Shown: positions 45,304 through 56,400 of the stretch, one piece after another
How the letters are laid out: every line of letters begins with the position of its first letter
Position numbering within the stretch: the first letter of the stretch is position 1
Assembly (NCBI GenBank): GCA_012932295.1
Contig: JAAONU010000008.1
Span: forward strand, 34,462,949-34,526,948
Source: Cyclina sinensis
Taxonomy: Eukaryota; Mollusca; Bivalvia; Venerida; Veneridae
DNA: 64,000 nt
Direction of reading: 5' to 3'
Notes under the pieces: generated by a model
The model's database searches: none
What the model saw: the letters and a program-made list of their open reading frames with translations, nothing else
Told to the model about the DNA's origin: nothing
Translations under genes and position numbers: made by a program

Positions 45304-46450
45304 ACTCACTCACTCTCTTAATTTTTTTTCTTTCTCTCTTACTGTTTTTCTTTTTTAAGATAAGGAGAGATAGATAGATTATGTTATTTGTTTGAACAGA
45401 GTTCAGAAATACTATTTCAGCTGTGAACTCTATGTATATCATAGGCTGCTGGATCCCTAGCAGCCTTAAAAAAAAGCTTAAAAACTTCTCTTCATGAAAA
45501 ACCTTTTATTTTGAATTTGCAAAAAGACAACCCCTTTTATTTATATTGTTATTATGAGTTCAGAAATACTATTTTATTGTAACATTCTATGTATATCTTA
45601 AGCTGCTTGACCGCCAGCAGCCTAAAGCAAAAAACTTCTATTCAAGAAAAACCTTTTGAATTTACGAATAGATACCAAGCTTTTTTGTTTATGTTGTTTG
45701 TTTGAACTAAGTTCAGAAATACTATTTAAACTGTGACACTCTGGGCAGCCTACAAATACTAAAACTACTCTTCATGTAAATCTTTGATTTTGAATATACT
45801 AATGGACAGCTCAAACCCCTTTTGTTTATGTTGCTTGTTTCAGCTGAGTTCACAACTTCTTTTATAACGGTGATACACTATGTATATCTTAGGCCGCTGG
45901 GCCGCTAGCAGCCTAAAACTGCTAAAACTTTTCTTCATGAAAAACTTTTTTCTTTTATTTTGAATTTGCAAAAGGAAACCCCAAACCCCTTTTGTTTATG
46001 TTGTTTGTAGTAACTGAGGTTCAGAAAGGCTTTGATGCGCTTTGTATATCTAACGCCGCTTGGTCGCTAGCAGCCTAAGAAAAGCAATAACTTCTGTCGT
46101 GAAAATCCCTTTTACAACATTCAAAAGGACATCTCAGTCCCCATTAGTTTATGTTGTTTGTTTGAACTGTGATCAGAAATACTATTTTTACTGTGATACA
46201 ATATGTATAACTTAGATCACTAAGCCGCTGGGCCGCTAGCAGCAGAAAGATAGAACACTCTTCTTGTCCTAAAAAACCCTACATTTTCAACTTGCAAAAG
46301 TGCACTCTTTTGTTTGTGCTGTTTGTTTGAAATGCTCAGAAGTACCATTTTAACTGTGATACACTATGTAAATCTTAGGCCGCTGGTTCTTTCGTTCATA
46401 ACTTTGTTATAACAGTCAGTAAGTCAGTCAATCGGTCAGTCAGTGTGATT
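43863..46450. mobile_element. 2.6-kb foldback array: two inverted arms of about seven monomers around a tetranucleotide-rich centre
   Basis: The left arm (43,863-44,990) is a tandem series of 150-175-bp monomers, each with 'gctgctagcggcccagcggc', 'aacaacaataaaaggggttt' and 'gtatttctgaactcagtt'. The right arm (45,370-46,400) carries the same monomers reversed ('gccgctgggccgctagcagc', 'aaccccttttgtttatgttg', 'ttcagaaatactatttt'). The centre (45,010-45,330) contains GAAG, CGGT/GTCA, GACT, CGAC, CACG and CA runs. It is noncoding; the arms could fold into a long hairpin. Confidence 0.82.
45010..45330. repeat. compound microsatellite in the centre of the foldback array
   Basis: Runs of gaaa/gaag, then gtcggtcaatcagccggg-type tetramers, and at 45,222-45,330 gact, cgac, cacg and ca repeats in succession. 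An outlying tetramer stretch (cagtcagtaagtcagtcaat) lies at 46,410-46,445 beyond the right arm. Confidence 0.9.
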
Positions 46451-46739
46451 GAAGCTTTGGTCATTTTATTTAAATTTATCATTGTAATAGAGACAATTTT
46501 ATCTTTAAACAAGAGCTATCACTGGAAATTGATATATCCCCCCGAAATGTAGCTTTGAAATGAAACTGGTGTAAATATATAATTGAATATGCTTGAGGAA
46601 AAAATAGAGCATGAAGTGAAGGTAAATGGTAAAGTAATGTTTTTCTGCCTCAGATTTTTATATGAAGGTTGAAGACATAATTATTCAATGAAATAGAAAG
46701 CAGTGAGTTTGGCCTTGAATACGAACAATGTTGTTTCAT

Positions 46740-47345
46740 TCCCAACCCCTACTGATGTTTTATATATATCAAGGTTTAGTGAGAAACATTCGATTTCAAT
46801 AAAATCCCCCAAGCGGTTTTGGAGATGTAGCTTGGACAAGATTTTAATATAGAAGTTATAGTAAAAAATGACTAAGGGCCCATAACACTGCCAAACATAA
46901 TCCGTCCAGAAACTCCTGACAACATGCACAGCTAGATTTGGTGACAAACATTCCTGTGCAGTTTCAATGAAATCCTTAAATGGCTTTGGAGATGAAGCAT
47001 GGACAAGATTTTGATATAGAAGTTAGGGTAAAATATGACTAAGTGACCATAACTCTGCCAAAATATTCTGAGCAGAGACTCCTGACGGTATGCACAACAA
47101 GGCTTGGTGACAAACATGCCTGTGAAGTTTCAATGAAATCCTCCAAGCGGTTTTGGAGATGAAGTGTAGAAAAGATTTTAATATAGAAGTTATAGTAAAA
47201 ATGAATAAGTGCCCATAGCTCTGCCAAAAATAATCCGAGCAGAAACTGCTGACGATATGCACAACTAGGCTTAGTGAAAAACATTCCTGTGAAGTTTCAA
47301 TGAAATTCTCCAAACGGTTTGGAGATAAAGCGAGGACAAGATTTT
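46740..47345. repeat. about 3.5 tandem monomers of 166 bp
   Basis: Units carry 'cccataactctgccaaa', 'gaaactcctgac', 'atgcacaactaggcttggtg' and 'cattcctgtgaagtttcaat', with anchors at about 46,882, 47,049 and 47,215. The related phrase 'ataactctg' appears at 13,330-13,690. Minus-strand open frames here are shadows of the repeat. Confidence 0.82.
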
Positions 47346-47352
47346 AGCTTAA

Positions 47353-47580
47353 ATCGACTTGGGAGGGTACCTAGATCTTAAAAATGACATTTTCTAAAGT
47401 GGCACCAAAATTCCTGATAGTCTGCGAGAGTGTCAGAAACAGTCGCATACCGGTAAAATCGACACGGGAGGGTCCCTAGACATCAAAAATGACATTTTTC
47501 TGATTGGCACCAAAATTCATGAAAATTTGCAAGAGTGTCAGAAACAGTATCAGACCTACACAATAGACCCGGGAGGGTCT
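47353..47580. repeat. 105-bp tandem unit, just over two copies
   Basis: gggagggt anchors lie at about 47,361, 47,466 and 47,571, with 'aaaaatgacatttt', 'ggcaccaaaattc' and 'agagtgtcagaaacagt' in each unit. Confidence 0.85.
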
Positions 47581-47639
47581 GTTGATGTTAAAACATGTTT
47601 TATTTTCATTGAAATTTTGCAGACTTTTAAGACTTTCTT

Positions 47640-48280
47640 TCTGCTACTGCTGTTACTGCTACTGTCAGCTTCACATTTTGTTTACTGCTAATGCTGTTAC
47701 TGCCAACTTCACGTTTTCTTTACTGCTACTGCTGTTACTGCTACTGCCAACTTCACGTTTTGCCTACTGCTACTGCTGTTACTTCTACCGCCAACTTCAT
47801 GTTTTGTTTACTGCTACTGCTGTTACTGCTACTGCCAACTTCACGTTTTGTTTACTGCTGTTCCTGCTGTTATTGCTACTGCCAACTTCACATTTTTCTA
47901 CTGCTGCGTACTGCTACTGCCAACTTTACGTTTTGTTTACTGGTACTGCCAACTTCACATTTTTCTACTGCTGCGTACTGCTACTGCCAATTTCACATTT
48001 TTCTACTGCTGCGTACTGCTACTGCCAACTTCACATTTTTCTACTGCTGCGTACTGCTACTGCCAACTTTACGTTTTGTTTACTGGTACTGCCAACTTCA
48101 CATTTTCTACTGCTGCGTACTGCTACTGCCAATTTCACATTTTTCTACTGCTGCGTACTGCTACTGCCAACTTCACATTTTTCTACTGCTGCGTACTGCT
48201 ACTGCCAACTTTACGTTTTGTTTACTGGCACTGCCAACTTCACATTTTTCTACTGCTGCCTGCTGCTTCTGCTCACTTCC
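47640..48280. repeat. minisatellite 'ctactgctgcgtactgctac'
   Basis: About 16 variable units of 27-45 bp built from 'tactgctactgccaacttca' with cgttttg or catttttc between. Three overlapping open frames of 145-261 codons result, all of low complexity (Cys/Leu/Tyr/Thr). Absence of a start context, splice sites or a domain makes a real protein unlikely. Confidence 0.9.
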
Positions 48281-49510
48281 TATAAATGTTTTAGACCTAT
48301 GATGAGCGTGGCACTTCGCTCAGCTGACGTAAAAGCAATAGAAATCACATTGTATTCTACAAATTGAGATATTCAAAGCAATATTTTTCCCCACATTCAA
48401 AGATTTTCAAGGCGCAAAACGAGTAAGATAAGCCAGGTTAAATTTGTATTTGAGCGGATTTAAGCAATTCTTTTCTAGGAAAGCAGATTACACCAACGTG
48501 TTTCTTTTTTAAAGGGTAAAAAGATAAGACATGAAAGGTAATACAAATTAATCCTATTATAATAGAATTTTTCGATAAAACTAGCTCTAGTTTTTGACCT
48601 TTGACTTTTTAAGCGGTTAGTGAATGAGACAGATTCTAGTTTCAGAAGAAGAGGACTTAACAATTGCTTTCCCACGAGCCCGCCATTAATGGAGGAAAAT
48701 TTAAATAAAGCTATCGCAAAAATAGTTGTTTACGCAATTTCGTATTTATGTTTCACACCCGAGGGGTAACTCCTACAAATAATATACTGAATGAAATATG
48801 AAGAATAAACAATAATATGCGTTGGCGATGTAAGACAGTTTATAGGCTGCAGTAAGCAAAAAAAGACTTATCATAGTACGACTCTTGTAGAATCAGGCAC
48901 CGAACGTATGTATTAAATATTTCTAGGCATTTTCCATTTGTACCTAGTATATACATTTCAAAAGCAGGTTTAAATCTTATTCATGAAAGTTTTTCATAAC
49001 AACATTACAGTTTCTATAGTGTCAAGGTCATTTCGACAATTAATTGTAAGAACTGAGAACATTTATTTTGCAATCCTCTTACAGTTCCAATAAAACTTCA
49101 TTTAAGTGTTTGCTACAAGTATGTTTGTAATGATTTTCATACAATTATCATAACATTTTAGAACATTTTATGGAAACAGAGGGAGGAAAATATTTTTTAT
49201 TTTATTCGAAACAGAGCTTTTGAACTAATATGCAGGCAGTCATTGCATCGGTGTGGCTGAAACTCTGAAAACATGCTGCCATATCGACAGTCGCCAATAT
49301 ATTTTCTTGAGATGGAACTGTTGAATTGACATCGCATAAAAAGATATTAAGATCATGTGTAAAGAACAGTTTACTTCACGACTTCCTAAATTAACATTTC
49401 GTGTATGACTTTGTATGACATTTCAGAAGATTCATTATTTATTAACTATACAATATTAGGCGCATTTTCACTACAAATGCAGGGCCAATATGAACTTCTC
49501 CAAAACATTA
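48281..49510. other. no recognised feature
   Basis: AT-rich, apparently unique DNA without coding signals. Confidence 0.35.
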
Positions 49511-49514
49511 TTAA

Positions 49515-49615
49515 CACAAAACTCGGCCATAATGAAGAAACTCGGCCTTTATGAAAAAACTCGGCTATTATGAGAGGTCGGCCTCAGACTAATATGACTT
49601 TCTTCAGCCCAATAA
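49515..49615. repeat. short array of 'aaactcggccattatgaa' units
   Basis: Three to five imperfect units of about 20 bp (actcggccataatgaagaa, actcggcctttatgaaaaa, actcggctattatgagagg, aactaggccattatgaaaa). Confidence 0.7.
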
Positions 49616-50180
49616 CTAGGCCATTATGAAAACACTTTATTAACATTATAGCAATAATTGCATTGGCTAAACCAGCAGTAGCAAAAACGAATAATATTTT
49701 TAAAAATCGATAAATGGTACAATCATTCCTATTAAGATGGTTCGTATTAGGATAAACTTTTAGCATGTTAAGTTAAAAGGCACGTGCATTTCTTGTCATA
49801 TTTCATATACAGATGCAGTAAGTAGAAAATTTGATAAAATGAGAGTCATCCTTCCGCCTTTGTCTAATACGCAATAAATAAACGGAAACTATTAGTTGTT
49901 GTATTGATAAGATATATCATTTTTCTTGTTTGACACTAGTTTTATGCAGGCAGCGCGAAGAAAACAGAGGAGTGCCGTAAAATAACTTGAAGATTATAGT
50001 GCAATATCGCCGGCATGGACTTTCCGGGGTATGACTTCACAACTGAGATTTGAAATACATATAAGTACAAATCGAAAAATGGCTCAAAATATTTAAAAAT
50101 TGTCGTTTTATTTACATACATTAACTGCCCGAATCCACAACAGTCGTACTTTGATTTGTGTTTGTTTTTTTTTGGCTGAA

Positions 50181-50294
50181 TCAGAATCATTTACTGCAGC
50201 CTATAAACTGTATGAATGTCATAAGTGTGATAACCCGTCAGAAATTCAATGTATTACTTCGCAACCAACGATAGAACACGTGTGTTTATATTGA
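50181..50294 (+). pseudogene. possible last exon related to the ankyrin-repeat gene's C-terminus
   Basis: After an acceptor-like ttttggctgaatcag the frame reads ESFTAAYKLYECHKCDNPSE and ends IQCITSQPTIEHVCLY. The last 16 residues resemble the C-terminus of the ankyrin frame at 58,477 (ECITPQPTTAKFCFF), and the DNA there (tgtattacttcgcaaccaac versus tgtatcactccgcaaccaac) is closely similar. No ankyrin repeats are visible nearby, so this is either a split gene end or a relic. Confidence 0.4.
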
Positions 50295-51099
50295 TATTCA
50301 AGACATCTTTAGTAAAGTTTATGCTTTGTTTTTGTTATGAATAAAATCATCAAGTGCATATTTTATAGAGCTATGATGTCATTCGAATAGTGGGCGTGGC
50401 CATAGTGATGATAAAATAAGGAAGACATCTGACTGGTGTTTATGAGAAGAAAATGAATGTCATACGACAAATTATTACCAGTGACCATGCAATTTTTCAC
50501 GTAATAATATTTCTTTTCAAAAGCATGAAATAATGTTGTAACGGCTGTTTTAGAGTTATAAAAAATGTTTACTGCAGACATACGTTCATATCTGCTATAT
50601 GTGTACATTGATAACGGTAAGATGTTTGCGTTCCCACACAAATACGCATTCATATCTGCCGTTTTGTTACGTACATTTTTGCCAGAAGTGGTTGTTCCTG
50701 TCACACAAGTGTACTTCCTATATGCCACAGGTTTGCATTATTATATGTCACAAGCAGACGTTCTAATCTGCCATAAACATGTATATAACTACTGCAAATT
50801 TTGGTCCATATATTTCACTTTTAAAAATATGCTGTTCTGGTCATTTGCTTCGAAATTTTGGGTGTGTATATTATGACACTTCTAGTCATGTCGCTGATCC
50901 AATGTCATTTTGGTTATGCCTGCTCGGTATGATATTTTGGACTATCTCAGAAACTTAAGAACTACCAAAAATAAAATCATTGGATTTGTGCTAAACCAAA
51001 GAAGTAACATATAGTCAAAAGTTATCGTAAAGTTAGGTTTGTTACTGATTGAAAAAAGAGTTGAACAGATTACTTTCAATTCATACAATCTCCTCCTTA
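50295..51099. other. no recognised feature
   Basis: Two open frames of 103-121 codons on opposite strands overlap here; neither has a domain or splice context. Confidence 0.3.
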
Positions 51100-51104
51100 T
51101 TTAA

Positions 51105-51316
51105 GCGAAAATTTTGTTTTGGCAAGTTCTGTTCACAGTCATTGTACCAGATTTAGCCAAAGTTCATGTTTTAGTATTCGTAAGGTTAAAAGCATTGGTA
51201 TAAAGTCTTTTTCATATGATTGCTCCTTACTCTGGAATAGTTTATCTCAGCATGCCAAGGAATCAAGTGATGTCGTAAGTTTAAATCCGGTGTTAAACCT
51301 TTTAGCTTGTATGTGA
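51105..51316 (+). pseudogene. non-LTR retrotransposon C-terminal fragment
   Basis: The frame contains HSHCTRFSQSSCFSIRKVKS, then IGIKSFSYDCSLLWNSLSQH. This matches the 'RSFSYRGPKLWNSLP' signature that follows the reverse transcriptase in many LINE-type elements. It ends shortly afterwards. No reverse-transcriptase core lies upstream, so it is a 3' fragment. Confidence 0.6.
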
Positions 51317-52610
51317 TATTATAGAATATTAGATATTATATAATTTTACCGTGATATCTTAAATTAATACCCTTGAAAACTCAGTAATTCTTATTTTTTA
51401 TCAATTCAGTCTCGCAGAGTAAGTTATGAAACACGCTTTAACTTTTTAATTCCTGTAATTACTGCTTGATTTAAAACTAACATGTTGTACCTTGACAGGG
51501 CATGCCAACATTAAACAGGACCACACTTTTGTAACTTGGGTTCTGTTTGCCAGATAGGATTTAAATCGACACTTTTATCTGAAAAAATGATAAAGTTTCA
51601 ATTTATGCAATAAAATGTTAAGATCAACACGATCAAAAGCTGTTCTTAGAACTTGAAACTACATACCAGAAGCTATATCCGTAAGCCATGCTTCTAATAG
51701 CCTGATTAGCGCTGTGTGACATGACAGTTCTGGTCTTTTTAAAGTGCAAAGTAAAACAATAGATTGCGAAAACCTACGGTGCTGCAAAAGTAGGAAATGG
51801 GGTCAGAACACAGGCTTATTTTCTAGTGAGAGTTTGCTGTAGCATTTGAACAAAGACTGTCATAAATACTTTTAAGCAGATTTTACAACAATAGAGCAAG
51901 TAAGTCCCTTGAATCTGATTGTAACATAACATTCAACGTAAAAAGCTGATGATATGATAGCTACTCCTTTTCGAATTCAGTTGAAACTTTAAACACCTAT
52001 TTGTAGTGACAATGAACAATTACCTGATTGCCAGAAAATTAATCGGACTACACGTTTTTTTTGTTTTTTTTTTCGATGTTTTAGCGCATATTCTTTTCTT
52101 CATTTCACCGGACAGCATCAGAAACTGTCTCCTGTTCAGATGAGAGATTTTATCTCCAGTTGTGTCTTGAAAATAAAACGATGTATTATCATTGGCACTA
52201 CTTATTTTCGATCGGGCTAGCACAACTTAGTATGAATAATTGATATGTCTGTTGTGCATCTTGAATACCTCTGTCGATTCCACCGAGAAGCAGAAATTAA
52301 CCTAGTTCTTCTAAAGCCTCTGCTTTATACTCATTGTTGTTCAAATATAAACAAGCTGCTCATATTTGAAAACAGATTTCATAATTGCCAATATCTGCCT
52401 ATCACAGATATTCCAGAAATCGTTGATAAACACTGCAAGAGATAAAGACATGACTGTATCATGACTGTGTATGCCATTCTGAATCCCAGAGGTAACAATT
52501 TCTTCTTGGCTAAGTCACCTTTATTCTTCAGAGTTTTAGTTGTTCCATTCCCTAGCAAACAGTAATGAGCAAAACATAAACATCATGATACTTGCATATA
52601 TAATTATATA
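51317..52610. other. no recognised feature
   Basis: AT-rich DNA. Short frames at 52,020-52,445 show no domain. Confidence 0.3.
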
Positions 52611-52626
52611 TACTTATATATATACT

Positions 52627-52751
52627 TTGTATTTGGAAATATGCGCGAGCTCTTCCCGCGCTGTAATATAATACTGGACTTTATTAGCGCAATTAATTAT
52701 CACTCCGCGGGAAGAACTAGTGCATATATCTAAGTGCAAAGCAAATAACAA
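52627..52751. mobile_element. 125-bp hairpin element (MITE-like)
   Basis: Imperfect inverted repeats of about 45 bp: the left arm has tttgtatttggaaatatgcg and agctcttcccgcg; the right arm read in reverse has tttgcacttagatatatgca and agttcttcccgcg. Only about 35 bp lie between the arms, so the whole unit can fold on itself. Confidence 0.65.
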
Positions 52752-53300
52752 TTTTATTGCATATGCTGGTAATATAAATAAGAACATTTAGAAAATAATG
52801 AGTAACCTAAAGTGTTTTATTTGATCGCAAACAACCACAAGTCATTATTGTTTACAAAATATAATACGAAATCACGTGATTTTATAAAAATCACGACTTC
52901 TGCGTGGTAAATGTAGGTAAACAAACCAGATACACCAGAAATTACACACCCTGTAATCTTAGTTTATGGATATTGTAATATGAATCTAAAGCTCAGGAAT
53001 AAGTGTCGTGGTTGATTTTTCCTAGTAGTTTTTTATATTTATTTTTGTCTGAATAGATGAATTACAAACTTCAGTTCTTCTTCCGATCACATCTTGATTC
53101 TTCGATTGCAAAGTACATATTTACAACCTCATGCCTGCAACTGCTTTGTTCATGTCTTTACTAGTTCAAGGTTACCGTACAACTGTTAAATAAAGTTTTA
53201 AGAAATATACACGTTGTATTATGTAATTAGGAATGTGTCGATGTTTTCACACATTTCCAAATAAGTCAATCGCTGTTAAAATTTTCTGAATAAAGACATG
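52752..53300. other. no recognised feature
   Basis: AT-rich unique-looking DNA. Confidence 0.3.
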
Positions 53301-53307
53301 CTGTGGA

Positions 53308-53466
53308 CGTATGGGCAATGTTTGCCTCTCCTCTCTCAGCACGAAAGGGGGTACTGTGAACGTATGGGCAATGTTTGCCTCTCCTCTCTCAGCACGAAAG
53401 GGGGTACTGTGAACGTATGGGCAATGTTTGCCTCTCCTCTCTCAGCACGAAAGAGGGTACTTGAAA
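53308..53466. repeat. 53-bp tandem triplication
   Basis: Three units beginning cgtatgggcaatgtttgcct at 53,308, 53,361 and 53,414 are nearly identical. The unit is not a multiple of three, so the 93-codon frame running through it reads each unit in a different frame and is not a gene. Confidence 0.93.
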
Positions 53467-53469
53467 ATG

Positions 53470-55025
53470 GGATTGCGCAACTAAATACTTCATTGCGCGA
53501 GCAAAAATTTATATCTGTGATATTATCTTACCAGATGTTTTATTCATGTTTCACAATTTTCCTTTTTGATTGTAACTGATTAACAGTCACATACCAATTT
53601 TATAGTGGCTGATTTTTGCCATTTCGTTCTGTCGTGTTGGCAGGTTGGCGGGGCAATATCGTGCAGGCGCGTTTATTTCGTGTGATGTGCAGTTTAGTGT
53701 CGTATGAGGTAACTTGATGAGAATGTCTATGAAATAATATAATCTCTTGCTTCTGCGCGACAAAACAAACACATAAACGAACAAAATTTCATCTAAGCCT
53801 CATTCAAATAAAAAAAAAGGGTTATGATCACAATTTTTTTTATCAGAATCATGAACTGTTTGCAATCTGTTGGAAATTAGATCCCTCTGTTTATTTTCAT
53901 ACACAAGAATCATGCTTCACACTCATTTTAAACTGTAAACATGCTAAGTTGTTAGAGAATTGATTTTGTAAGCACGAAAGTTAAATGGTAATATAAATCT
54001 AGCCTTTTAACACAGTGCCTTTTGTCATTCAAGACATCCCTTCCTATAAACCGTTTAGCGAATAATAATCTGAGTTGTGAAATCTGTATGTAACAGATTT
54101 ATAATTTCTTAAATGATTTTCAATATATGTCTTGTACACTATACAAAGAGGAGAATCGCTTCAAATAAAACAGTTCTTACTACAAGACATAAGAGCATAA
54201 AAACAAGCCCATAATATCAGGAGTCACGTATCATTGGAGGTTACCACAATTATAGTTGTTTACTAAATGTCTAGTGCTTTACCCCGCAGAGATAATTCAC
54301 AGAGGCACGTTATTGAATATTTAATTCACAAAAAGATGTAAACAGATTTATATGAAAAGTAAGTCAGTTATTTCAGTGATAAACGTTGGCCTCGGAATAG
54401 CAGAAATAATTTGCAGTGTGGATTTCACCTGTTTCGCTCACGAAAGGCCCTGAATCAAAAGTTTTCTTTTTGGTTAGGGCGGAGGAGAGAGGCTAACACG
54501 CCAGAGTTGAAGTGATGTTCATTTTGTGAACATTTCCATTCATGTTTTCTTTACCTTGTTGCTAAATTTTCTAAAGCCCCATACTCTTTTAACGTGAAGG
54601 TAGGTATAAACAAAGATGGCTGAGGACCAAACATTTCAAGTACTAAAGAGGTATACTTATTTTTACTAAAAGTGACAAATTGTGAAATCAATGCAAGCTT
54701 TCTAAACTTAAATTGAAAACAAGTCATATGGCAGTTCATTGGATCAGTTCTGTTATCATTGTCAAAGAACCTTACTACTACAGAATAAATACAGAATAAA
54801 TACATGTTTACAGATTTACAGACCCTGTTATTCTCTGTCCGAGTACTGTAGACGTTTTTCGATCATTTTGCTAAAAGTCTCTAATTGTCTGTCTCCAAAA
54901 CTTTTAATGAAAGTTATAATAAGACGATGGACGTTCGAGTCATGGTGCAGTTTTACAACGCTTCAATGTTTTAAATCTTCATTTCATATGTACGTTATTA
55001 TCCAATATTATATATCTTCAAACAT
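53470..55025. other. no supported gene
   Basis: AT-rich. A minus-strand frame at 54,551-54,805 ends near a donor-like acaag|gtaaag, but no family resemblance or partner exon supports it. Confidence 0.3.
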
Positions 55026-55031
55026 TTAATG

Positions 55032-56400
55032 TCATTCGTAAATATTTCCATTTATTAAATATTTCAAGACGAAAAACCATATAATTACATCAAGCATTAA
55101 GCAATTGTTTTGCTTTAATTCAAATGCATTATATACAAATTTTGCAAAATCATCGAAAATATTTTCAACTTGGTAACTCATTAAGATATTGAACTTACGG
55201 TTATTTGGGTTAACGAAGTATTTTTGCGGTAAAAACTGCTTTCTCAAATTGTCATAAACAGCACAAATCATTACAAAATGACTCTCTAATCCAACCGAAG
55301 AACCGCATAATTTACACATACGTTCATCTTGTGATAGATTTCTGTATCTACCTCGTTCAATTTCTAAGTTTCTAAGTTTCTAAGTCATGGGAGGAGGTAC
55401 GTAATTTTGCCATAGAATTTCTAAACTTACGGTTGTAAATGATTGACAGATAAGTCTCATGTTCAAAATCCCGTTTAAACAATCTGAAGAGTCTAATTTG
55501 GTACTTTGGTTAACATATTCATACCACTTTTGTCTATACTGGTCCCTCATCCTGTAAACAAATAGTTTAAGAAACACTCTTTTATAATTAACACCCTGGT
55601 CATTTAAAAAAAAAAAGCCAAAACCATTGGTATGTAAGAAGTTCTTAACACTAGGTGCCCAGTTTTACTATTCTGATCATTGTGTATATTAGTAACATAT
55701 TGTAACACTGTTTCACATATCTGTTATTTGGTATACTCAGTATTTTAAGTCAATATGAAAGGCATCTTTGTACAATGGAAATCGTCCACAATTACCTAAA
55801 GTGTTGCATCTGTAGTTGATTGCTTAACCCAAATATATCGTTTACATTCATAATAGGGCACACTCTCAACACTTTTTTGTTCAAATGTACCCCAAACCTC
55901 TGAATCATATAATAACACTAGAGCTGTTTTGTATCAAATATGTTAAAATGAAAATGTTTAGTCATTTGACCATATTTGTAAAGATTTGACAAAATCGAAA
56001 TAAGAATACTTTTGCCCTTAGTTGTTTGTTCCTCTGCCTTTCTTACTATTGACATTTGTCATGATATTGTAACCCCAACGTATAAAACTTGTAAGATAGA
56101 TTCAATTTTTTTACCTCCATAAAACCATTTTGTTTTATTTCGTGAAAGTCTACCACCCTTTTTAAACACCACTATCTTGGTTTTATCAATGTTCACTCTC
56201 GTCACAAAAAGTTTTAAGTTTATCAAGCAGTTTTTGTAACCATATAACAGTATTATTTGCTAAATCGTCAGCAAAAAGAAGCGATAATATTTCCGTAGTG
56301 TCTGAAAACACCTGAGTACCTTTTATTTCACACAGCACTGCAGTTATAATTGACAAAATTGGCAAAATCAGCATGTGATTCACTTATTAAAAACTTTAAA
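55032..56400 (-). pseudogene. degenerate non-LTR retrotransposon (LINE) 3' portion
   Basis: On the minus strand, from upstream to downstream: a reverse-transcriptase segment with LLFADDLANN (the YADD-box equivalent, about 56,275-56,264) and QKLLDKLKTFC; after a frameshift NIDKTKIVVFKKGG (about 56,190); then QKWYEYVNQSTKLDSSDC (about 55,510); then LEIERGRYRNLSQDERMCKL and CGSS...HFVMICAVYDNLRKQFL, the zinc-knuckle-like C-terminal block of such elements (55,380-55,240). Several frameshifts and stops break it, and the endonuclease and 5' half are missing. It is an old, inactive copy; the clade cannot be set from this part. Confidence 0.8.

Noticed and set aside
47582..48367. 261-codon open frame rich in Cys, Leu and Tyr
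   Set aside because: Produced by a tandem repeat that opens three frames at once.
54551..54805. Minus-strand frame followed by a donor-like acaag|gtaaag
   Set aside because: No family resemblance, and no neighbouring exon in a compatible phase.
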